Assembly: GCA_041687755.1 (NCBI GenBank)
Contig: JBDNJM010000149.1
Coordinates: 1-29,620 of the forward strand
Length of the DNA: 29,620 bases
From: JBDNJM01 sp041687755
Lineage (GTDB): Bacteria; Planctomycetota; UBA1135; GCA-002686595
Direction: 5' to 3'
A program made the position numbers and the translations under genes. Below, piece after piece: positions 7,591-14,229 of the stretch; the stretch's first letter is position 1; every line of letters starts with the position of its first letter. Under the pieces are notes generated by a model, which was given only the letters and a program-made list of their open reading frames with translations, made no database searches and was not told the origin of the DNA.

Positions 7591-8966
7591 CAGGCCTCGG
7601 CCGTGTCACGCGCCAGGGTCACGATCGAGATGCCGTCGGGGAAGGGCGCACCTTCGCTGAACTCCTCGAGCTGCGCGCGAATCGCCTTCAGCAGGCGCCG
7701 CGCGTTCGGCGTCCCGCGCACGCCGGCGTGAACCGCGCGGTACAGGCCCCTGGAGCCGAGTTCTTCCCCGCCCTTAGGCGCCACCGCCGCCGCACCCGAC
7801 GTGCACAGCACCAGCCGATCGCCGGGCGCGAACTCCAGGTTCTGGATCTCAAGCGCGCGATCGAACACGGCGCCCGGGTCCAGCCCCAGCGCGATGCCTT
7901 CCGGCTGGAACGTGCGCAGCTTGCCGTCCGCCGCACTCTCGCGAAGCAACGGCATGCGGTGCCCGCAGCAGGCCACCGTCGCCTTGCCCTCGGCCGCGTC
8001 CACCAGGGCGTACAGCAGCGTCACGTAGCTGCCGGCCCGCAGCCGCCCGCTGAGCTTGCGGTTCGCTTGACTCAGCGCAGCGGCCACATCCGACTGTTCT
8101 TCCAGGCTCGCCTGCAGCCACGCGCGGGCCATCGATCCGAGGATTGCCGCCTGCGTCCCGTGCCCGCTGACATCCCCCACCAGCACTCCGAAGCGCCCGT
8201 CGCCGAACTCCACGAAGTCGTGGAACGCGCCCGAGAGCTGCCTGCACGGCAGGTGCGCCGCCGCCAGGTCCACGCCCGGCGCCAGCGGCGTCGTCATAGG
8301 GTTGAGCGACTCGCGCACGTCTTCGGCGATCTCGAGCTCCTCGTCGCGCGTCAGCAGCTCCAGCTCCGCCTCGCGCGCCGCCTGCAGGTCCTCCGCCATG
8401 CGCTCCAGGCTGCGCGACAGCAGCGCGATCTCAGCGCCGCCCTTTGCCCGCCCGCGCCAGCGCAGGTTGCCGCTCGAGAGCTGGCGCACGTCGGCGATGA
8501 TCTCGTCCAGCGGCTTCGTCACCTGCCGTCCGACGTAGAACGAGACCCCCGCGCCAACCAGCACGAGCCCCAGCAGCCCCGCGGCGATCAGCGGGAGCGC
8601 ATCCTGCCCCGCAGGCGGTAGGTTCTCGGGCACCATCAGGCGCAGCTCGTCGGACGCGCCGTCCACGGTGTACTTGGTCGCCTGCAGCTTGCCGCCGATC
8701 TCGACCGGCTGACGCAGCACGCGACCCGTCTTGACCATCTCGTCGGTCGTCGTCCGCCAGCCGCGCTCCTCCGCCGCCGCCGTCGTCTCGAGCGAGCGCT
8801 GCAGCACCAGCTGAAGGTGATCCTCGTCCGCCCGCTGCACGCCTGTCGCCAGCAGCCAGCCGAAAATCGTGGCCGTCACGATCAGCGCCCCGCTCATAGC
8901 CAATGCGAAGCGCGCGCCCAGGCCCATTCCCACCGGACGGGAGCCCCGCTCCGAAGCGCGCGCCAC
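7590..8966 (-). CDS. Membrane HAMP/SpoIIE-type PP2C phosphatase-like protein, metal site altered
   Basis: The 458-residue product has a membrane span at about 17-43, a small periplasmic sensor part, a second span at 124-146, a HAMP linker (about 144-197), a short coiled coil, and a SpoIIE/RsbU-like PP2C domain from about 230. The hallmark GDVSGHG is at 264-270. Two usual metal-site positions differ. The GGDxxD motif reads SGAFHD (245-250), and the TDG motif reads TSG (389-391). The final Asp of the DxxT-like motif (PDGIS, D444) is kept. Activity may therefore be lost or changed. Family members dephosphorylate anti-sigma antagonists in stress switches, but no partner gene is nearby. The start is a GTG at 8966, three bases after pgpA; the ATG at residue 14 is also plausible. 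Confidence 0.85.
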   Translation of the reverse strand: MARASERGSRPVGMGLGARFALAMSGALIVTATIFGWLLATGVQRADEDHLQLVLQRSLETTAAAEERGWRTTTDEMVKTGRVLRQPVEIGGKLQATKYTVDGASDELRLMVPENLPPAGQDALPLIAAGLLGLVLVGAGVSFYVGRQVTKPLDEIIADVRQLSSGNLRWRGRAKGGAEIALLSRSLERMAEDLQAAREAELELLTRDEELEIAEDVRESLNPMTTPLAPGVDLAAAHLPCRQLSGAFHDFVEFGDGRFGVLVGDVSGHGTQAAILGSMARAWLQASLEEQSDVAAALSQANRKLSGRLRAGSYVTLLYALVDAAEGKATVACCGHRMPLLRESAADGKLRTFQPEGIALGLDPGAVFDRALEIQNLEFAPGDRLVLCTSGAAAVAPKGGEELGSRGLYRAVHAGVRGTPNARRLLKAIRAQLEEFSEGAPFPDGISIVTLARDTAEA

Positions 8967-8969
8967 GGC

Positions 8970-9491
8970 TCAGTTCACCCAGGCGGAGGGCTCCAGCACC
9001 ACGGCGCGCAACAGCGCCAGGCAGAGGAACGCGTAGATGCCCGCGATCACGTCGTCGAGCATGATGCCGTCGCCGCCGCCGAGGCGCTCGAGGCGCTTGG
9101 CCGGCGGTGGCTTGGTCACGTCGAACAGCCGGAACAGCGCGAAGCCCACAACCAGAGTCAGGGCCGAGGGCGGCGCGAACCAGGCAATTGTCACGAGGTA
9201 CCCAAGCACCTCATCGACCACGAAGAACTGCGGGTCCTTACCGGCCGCGCGCTGCTCCGCCCAGTCGCCCAACCAGCGCCCGCCCAGGTACAGCACCGTC
9301 AGGGCTACGATCAAGGCGAGGAAGAAGTACCCACCCGTCGCGCCCAGCGCGACCGCCAGCACCACGCCGCCCAGGGTCCCAAAGGTCCCGGGCGCGACCG
9401 GCGCCAGACCCAGGTAGAACGACGTGGAGAGCGCGAGCTTAATTTTGTCTGCGGTCGACTCGTTCGCGTCGGTCATTGCATCGCCATTCAT
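8970..9491 (-). CDS. pgpA: Phosphatidylglycerophosphatase A
   Basis: PgpA removes the phosphate from phosphatidylglycerophosphate to give phosphatidylglycerol, the step after PgsA. The product is 173 residues from the ATG at 9491, which overlaps the pgsA stop as ATGA; the frame is open further upstream but that part lies inside pgsA. Family signatures are present: APGTFGTLGG near residue 34, VDEVLGYLVT near residue 89, and FDVTKPPPAK...GGGDGIMLDDVIAG near residues 122-150, which carries the conserved Asp residues. Three to four hydrophobic spans fit an inner-membrane enzyme. A second ATG five codons in could be used instead. Having pgsA and pgpA adjacent puts both steps under one transcript. 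Confidence 0.93.
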   Translation of the reverse strand: MNGDAMTDANESTADKIKLALSTSFYLGLAPVAPGTFGTLGGVVLAVALGATGGYFFLALIVALTVLYLGGRWLGDWAEQRAAGKDPQFFVVDEVLGYLVTIAWFAPPSALTLVVGFALFRLFDVTKPPPAKRLERLGGGDGIMLDDVIAGIYAFLCLALLRAVVLEPSAWVN

Positions 9492-10123
9492 CGGGCGCCT
9501 CCGGGCGGGGTTCCGCCGCCGAGCAGCCCCTTGGCCTTGACGATGTATCCCAGGCCGCTGTACAGCGACAGCACCAGCATCGACCAGACCCCCGCATGCG
9601 CGATCCAGGCGCTGAAGATGGCGAACCACTCCAGGCCCGGCACCACCTGGTGCGCGAGGATCGCGCCGATCGCGATGCACTGCAGGATGAGCTTGAGCTT
9701 GCCCGAACGGTCAGCCGGGAACTCGAGGCCCACACTCTCGACGTAGCCACGAAGACCCGTCACCAAGAACTCCCGTGCGAGCACCGTGACAACGACCCAG
9801 CCCGGCAGGAACGGCTGGCCCCAGGGAAGCACCGCAAGAAACGTGAGCGAACCGACGACCAGGATCTTGTCCACGAACGGATCCGCGATGCGCCCAAAAG
9901 CGGTCACGTTCCCGTGCTTGCGCGCGAGGTGTCCGTCCAGCCAGTCCGTTGCCGCCACGGCGACGAACAGCACGAAGCACGCGCCCGGCACAACCCAGCC
10001 GTCCGGAAGCAGGCCGCCCTCGACCAGCCCCAGGATCACGAACAGGGCGAGCGCCCCGAAGAAGCGGATAGCTGTGATGCGGTTCGGCCAGTGGGCGAAG
10101 ACGCCCTGGTCGTCTGCGTTCAT
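9488..10123 (-). CDS. pgsA: CDP-diacylglycerol--glycerol-3-phosphate 3-phosphatidyltransferase
   Basis: PgsA makes phosphatidylglycerophosphate from CDP-diacylglycerol and glycerol-3-phosphate at the inner membrane. The 211-residue product holds the full CDP-alcohol phosphotransferase motif, D60-x2-D63-G-x2-A-R68-x8-G77-x3-D81-x3-D85, where the Asp residues bind metal and substrate. About five to six membrane segments follow the usual layout, with a hydrophobic C-terminal half. The ATG at 10123 overlaps the rimO stop as ATGA, and its own stop overlaps pgpA in the same way. The PNRITAIR piece at residues 13-20 is typical of PgsA, which separates it from phosphatidylserine synthase. Confidence 0.96.
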   Translation of the reverse strand: MNADDQGVFAHWPNRITAIRFFGALALFVILGLVEGGLLPDGWVVPGACFVLFVAVAATDWLDGHLARKHGNVTAFGRIADPFVDKILVVGSLTFLAVLPWGQPFLPGWVVVTVLAREFLVTGLRGYVESVGLEFPADRSGKLKLILQCIAIGAILAHQVVPGLEWFAIFSAWIAHAGVWSMLVLSLYSGLGYIVKAKGLLGGGTPPGGAR

Positions 10124-11514
10124 GCCTGCGCTCCTGGTCCGCTGCAGTGAAGATCGAACTCGGAGTCGATGCGCTCGACGGTCAGAGTGACGCGGTCGCC
10201 GACCTGAAAGCCGGGCGCGCCGCCCGCGAGGTTCGATTCGAAGCGCGCCACCAGGTCCACCTCGGGCGCGTCCGTGTCGGGGCGCCCCACGTAGGCCTCG
10301 CGGCTGCCGTCGGGGAAGCCGTGGACCTCGTCCACGAGGACTTCTACAGCTGAGCCGATGCGCGCACGCTGGCTCGCGCGCAGCACGTCGTCGCGCGCCA
10401 CCAGCACCGCGTCGCGACGCTCGCGCGCGGCCTCAGCGGGCACCCGGTCGGGCAAGTCGAAGCCCGGCGTGCCCTCCTCCGGCGAATACGTGAACGCACC
10501 GAGCCGGCCCAGCTCGTACTCGCGCACGAAGGCAGCCGCCTCGGCGGCGTCGGCGTCGGTCTCGCCCGGGAAGCCCATCAGCAGCGTCGTGCGCAGGGTC
10601 AGGCCCGGAACCTCATCGCGCAGGCGATCCAGGATGCGTCGCACCTGATCGCCGCTGCCGTGCCGGCGCATCGCGCGCAGGACGGGCGTCGCAATGTGCT
10701 GCACCGGAATGTCCAGGTACGGCACGACCTTGGGATGCTCGGCGAGCAGCCGCGTGAGCCCCCAGGGGAAGCGGTTGGGGTAGGCGTACATCACGCGCAC
10801 GCGGAAGTCGCCGTCGAGGTCGGCCACGGCCTGCACCAAGTCGTCTAGCTCGAGGTCCATCTCGCGACCCCAGGCCGTCGAGTCCTCGGCGACGATGACA
10901 AGCTCGCGCACGCCGAACTGGATGAGCTCCTCCGCCTCCGACAGCACGGCGCTGAGCGCCTTGCTGCGGTGCTTGCCGCGCATGACTGGGATCGCGCAGA
11001 AGCTGCACTGGTGGGAGCAGCCGTGGCTGATGCGCAGGTACGCGTAGCTGCCCGGCGTCGCCAGCAGCCGCGAGCCCTCGCGCTCGTCCTGACGCAACCC
11101 CCCCGCCTCCAGGTACGCCGGCGCCGCGGCCCCCTCGCCCAGCTGTCGCACAGCCTTGGCCAGCGCCCGGTAGTCGGATATCTCGCAGAACAGGTCCACG
11201 TCGGGAAAGTCGCGCACCAGCCGCTTCTTGTAGCGCTCGACCAGGCAGCCGGCGACCACGACCGCCCGCAGGTCGCCGCGGCGCTTCGCGTCGAGCTGCT
11301 GCTCGATCGCCTCGACCGATTCCTTGCGCGCCTCGCCGATGAAGGAGCACGTGTTGATCACGACCACATCGGCCTGGGTCGGATCGCCGGTCACCGCCAG
11401 CTCCTCCTCGGCCATCCGCGCCAGGATCAGCTCGGAGTCGATCAGGTTGCGCGCGCAGCCCAGATGCACCAGAGAGACCGGAATAGGTCCGGATAGAACG
11501 TCGCGGGTGCTCAA
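10120..11514 (-). CDS. rimO: Ribosomal protein uS12 methylthiotransferase RimO
   Basis: RimO is a radical SAM enzyme with two Fe-S clusters that methylthiolates a conserved Asp of ribosomal protein S12. The 464-residue product has the N-terminal UPF0004 domain with cluster cysteines C20, C56 and C90, the radical SAM motif C166-x3-C170-x2-C173 (GCSHQCSFC), and a C-terminal TRAM-like domain (about 395-460). Sequence around VHLGCARNLIDSE, EDSTAWG and YLDIPVQH favours RimO over the tRNA enzymes MiaB and MtaB. The start is uncertain. The TTG at 11514 has no clear ribosome site and the frame stays open upstream. A gap of 159 bases separates it from the FtsK-like gene before it. Confidence 0.94.
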   Translation of the reverse strand: MSTRDVLSGPIPVSLVHLGCARNLIDSELILARMAEEELAVTGDPTQADVVVINTCSFIGEARKESVEAIEQQLDAKRRGDLRAVVVAGCLVERYKKRLVRDFPDVDLFCEISDYRALAKAVRQLGEGAAAPAYLEAGGLRQDEREGSRLLATPGSYAYLRISHGCSHQCSFCAIPVMRGKHRSKALSAVLSEAEELIQFGVRELVIVAEDSTAWGREMDLELDDLVQAVADLDGDFRVRVMYAYPNRFPWGLTRLLAEHPKVVPYLDIPVQHIATPVLRAMRRHGSGDQVRRILDRLRDEVPGLTLRTTLLMGFPGETDADAAEAAAFVREYELGRLGAFTYSPEEGTPGFDLPDRVPAEAARERRDAVLVARDDVLRASQRARIGSAVEVLVDEVHGFPDGSREAYVGRPDTDAPEVDLVARFESNLAGGAPGFQVGDRVTLTVERIDSEFDLHCSGPGAQA

Positions 11515-11673
11515 GGGAGGTCGTCTCGGAAAGAAGCTGGGGCGGGAAGAGGCCCGATCCGAAGCGCCAACGATCGCATCTTTGACGCCCCGTGCGGGCG
11601 CCGACGTCGATTCGCTAGGGCTCCGGCCCGGTGCCGAGCGCGCACCCCGCCCAAGCGGCGGAGACGCGCTGCG

Positions 11674-14229
11674 TCAGGAGCGGTTCAGCGCCTGGGCCTG
11701 CCACTCCTCACGGGTGAGCAGTATATCCCTGCGCTTTCCGCCCAGGTACGGCCCGATCAGACCGCGCTCCTGGAGTTCGTCGAGGATCGCCGTCGCCGCC
11801 TTGAAGTCCATGCTGTAGCGCTTCTGCAGCATCGAGACGGCGACCCGTCCCTCGTCGAGGAACAGGCAGCCCGACTCATAAACCAGGCGCTCCCGGTCGT
11901 CCTCGAGAGTCAGCTCAGCCGCCGGAGCGGCCCCTACCGGCTCCGGCTCCGGCTTGGCGGTCGCGGCAACCGGCCGCTCCTGGGGCTCGAGCACGACCTC
12001 CGGCTCGGTCTCGACCGTTGCCTCGGCGTCGAACAATCCGGTCTGGAGCAGCTCGTCGTCCGCCTCGGACGCTTCCGAAGCCGTCGCCTCAAGCGGCGCG
12101 ATCGGCTCTTCCTTCGGGGCCCGCTTGCTCTTGGAGCCCCGCCCGCGCTGCTTGCCCCTGGACTTGCCCTTGCCGGCCTGGGGCTCGGTGGCAACTTCCT
12201 CGGCGATCTCTTCCGTCTCCAGCGCCGGGCCCTCGCCCGCCAGCTCGACCTTCGGTTCCACGGGCTCGGGCCCGGCCTCGACGAGGGTCTCAGACAGGGT
12301 ATCCCCCAGGCTGAGAGTCCGATCCTCCGGCGCCTCCGCGACCACGCCCGCAGCCAGCTCCGCAGCCACATCCACAGCCGTCTCGGCGCCCGCGTCCTCC
12401 GGCACCTCGGGCACCTCAAGCTCGACCTCTTGCCAAGCCTCCTCTTCCGCATCGGCATCGGCATCGGCCGGCGCGACATCCGCAGCCGGCACGGCTGCGC
12501 TCTCCTGTTCGGCGTCGTCCTGCAGGGCGTCTTCCGCCTCCGCAGCAACCGCTTCGCCCTCTACGGGCGCCTCGGGCTCGACAGCAGCGACCGGCTCGGG
12601 ATCCGCCTCGGCCTCCGCTGAAGCGCCCTCGTCCGCCATCGATTCGGCCGACTCAACGTCCTCGACGGCAGCCTCGGTGGTCGTAGCGACGATTTCCTCG
12701 TCGGCCTCGGCGTCCTCCTCTTCGCACTCGGCGTCCGGGTCCTCGTCCTCCGACTCGGCTTCGTCCTCGTACTCCGCCTCCTCGTCGTCCTCGACTTCGG
12801 ATTCCTCCTCGCCCTCACCCTCGGCGACGGCTTCTTCGTCGTCCTCTTCATCTTCGTACTCAGCGTCCGGGTCCTCGTCCTCCGACTCGGCTTCGTCCTC
12901 GTACTCAGCATCCTCGTCGTCCTCGACTTCGGATTCCTCCTCGCCCTCACCCTCGGCGACGGCTTCTTCGTCGTCATCTTCCTCTTCGTACTCGGCGTCC
13001 AGGTCCTCGTCTTCCGACTCGGCTTCGTCCTCGTCCTCGTACTCCGCCTCCTCGTCGTCCTTGGCCTCCTCTTCCCCGTACTCGGCCTCGACGACTGCCG
13101 CAGTGCCTTCCGAGGCAGTGCCTTCCGAAGCAGTGCCTTCCGAAGTCGCCGCGTCCCCAGCCACCGCCTTGCCCGCCAGCGGAGCCACCTCGCCCCACTC
13201 CACGTCGTCGCTTCCTGCGGCGCTGTCCGCCTCGACGACGGTCGCGTCCACGGTCGTGCTTGCCGGGGCCTCCTGCGTGCCCGAAGCCCCGAACGGCCGC
13301 ACTTGGTCGCGGTCCGCGACCTCAGGCTTGCCTTCCTCTAGTCCCGCGGCCTCTAGTCCCGCGGGTCCCGCGCCTGCGGGCAGGACGACGGAGTGGCCTG
13401 CGGAAAGGCCTCCGGAAAGGCCTGCCGCCCCCAGCGCTCCGCCGGCAGCCAAATCCGCGCCAGCGGCGAGCTGGTCGCCTTCGGGGTCGGCCTCAGCTCG
13501 GGCGCCAGCGCCCTGAGCTTCAGCTTCGATTTCTTCTGAACTGTCATCGTTTCGGGCGGTCTGCTTGCTCGCTTGGATCGGACGGATCTCTGCGGACCCG
13601 GCCGCGGCCTTCTCCGAGGAGTCGGGGGGCTGCGGCGCCGGAGTGGCGATCTTTGCAGAACCCTCTTCAGTCCTATCGGCGTTCGCTACCCGGAACTTTG
13701 TTCTCGGTTGCTCAGGAATTTCGATCCCGAGGGCCGGGAAGGCCTCATAGAGGGCCGCGCCCGCGCAAATCAGGCCCAGAAGCCCCGCGACGATACGCCC
13801 GAGGAGACTCCCACTATCGGGAACGAGCAGGGCGCCCAGATCGCCGCCGGCGCCCGGTGCCGCCGCCGACGCCAGCAGCGACAGAGCACCGGTGCCCAGG
13901 GCGAGCGTGGCGGCAAGGTGCAGCCAGTTCAGCGCCTTGTCCCCGAGGAACTGCCACGCCGCAAAGCCACCGATCGCCGCGGTCAGGATCAGCGCGGGCC
14001 AGAACCCGACCCCGTCCCGGAGCACGGCCACCATCCGGCTGGTGAAGTTTAGGCCGCTGCCCATCTCCCCCTGGATGCGAGCAGCCGCCAGCGACGCGAA
14101 TGGGAAGGCCGCCGCGACGAACAGCGCCAGCCCCCCCACTGCGCGGGGCGACATCCATTCGGAGTTCTTCGGGGACCGGCTCGCTTCGAGCTGGGCCATG
14201 GCGCGTGCTTTTTTTTTCGGATCAGTCAT
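11674..14229 (-). CDS. Motorless FtsK-like protein: membrane domain, acidic linker, gamma-type winged helix
   Basis: This 851-residue product overlaps the end of ftsK by eight bases (ATGACTGA), so translation is coupled. Residues about 31-50, 76-95, 104-123 and 143-165 are four membrane spans arranged like the FtsK N-domain. Residues 175-775 form a very acidic, Glu/Asp/Ala-rich linker with DNA-level tandem repeats. The last 75 residues (DRERLVYESGCLFLDEG...) match the FtsK gamma winged helix, ending in GLIGPYLGGKRRDIL. No RecA-type motor is present, with no Walker A or B anywhere. In the recognition helix, the Arg that contacts the FtsK orienting sequence in known gamma domains appears as Ala. 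It may be a non-translocating partner of FtsK at the division site. The function is inferred. Confidence 0.88.
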   Translation of the reverse strand: MTDPKKKARAMAQLEASRSPKNSEWMSPRAVGGLALFVAAAFPFASLAAARIQGEMGSGLNFTSRMVAVLRDGVGFWPALILTAAIGGFAAWQFLGDKALNWLHLAATLALGTGALSLLASAAAPGAGGDLGALLVPDSGSLLGRIVAGLLGLICAGAALYEAFPALGIEIPEQPRTKFRVANADRTEEGSAKIATPAPQPPDSSEKAAAGSAEIRPIQASKQTARNDDSSEEIEAEAQGAGARAEADPEGDQLAAGADLAAGGALGAAGLSGGLSAGHSVVLPAGAGPAGLEAAGLEEGKPEVADRDQVRPFGASGTQEAPASTTVDATVVEADSAAGSDDVEWGEVAPLAGKAVAGDAATSEGTASEGTASEGTAAVVEAEYGEEEAKDDEEAEYEDEDEAESEDEDLDAEYEEEDDDEEAVAEGEGEEESEVEDDEDAEYEDEAESEDEDPDAEYEDEEDDEEAVAEGEGEEESEVEDDEEAEYEDEAESEDEDPDAECEEEDAEADEEIVATTTEAAVEDVESAESMADEGASAEAEADPEPVAAVEPEAPVEGEAVAAEAEDALQDDAEQESAAVPAADVAPADADADAEEEAWQEVELEVPEVPEDAGAETAVDVAAELAAGVVAEAPEDRTLSLGDTLSETLVEAGPEPVEPKVELAGEGPALETEEIAEEVATEPQAGKGKSRGKQRGRGSKSKRAPKEEPIAPLEATASEASEADDELLQTGLFDAEATVETEPEVVLEPQERPVAATAKPEPEPVGAAPAAELTLEDDRERLVYESGCLFLDEGRVAVSMLQKRYSMDFKAATAILDELQERGLIGPYLGGKRRDILLTREEWQAQALNRS
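12736..12999 (-). repeat. Two tandem 132-bp in-frame coding repeats (acidic linker)
   Basis: Bases 12868-12999 and 12736-12867 encode two nearly identical 44-residue units running from DAEYE to SEDEDP, with further partial units on each side. The units differ at a few residues (EEEDDD against EDEEDD, DED against DEE). The length stays in frame, pointing to recent unit duplication under selection for an acidic, flexible linker rather than for exact sequence. Confidence 0.85.
13100..13144 (-). repeat. Three 15-bp in-frame tandem repeats
   Basis: Three copies of gcagtgccttccgaR encode three consecutive Ser-Glu-Gly-Thr-Ala units in the linker of the motorless FtsK-like protein. Only one base varies. 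They lie about 100 bases from the longer acidic repeats and show the same tendency to expand by slippage. Confidence 0.85.

Noticed and set aside
6177..8621. 814-codon plus-strand frame across priA, the MazG-like gene and the phosphatase-like gene
   Set aside because: Its product is Arg/Gln/His/Leu-rich with no domains, and it lies antisense to three genes with clear family motifs. High GC keeps such frames open by chance.
11954..13516. 520-codon Ser/Ala-rich plus-strand frame
   Set aside because: It is the antisense of Glu/Asp/Ala codons in the acidic linker. Ser runs are what that antisense must give.
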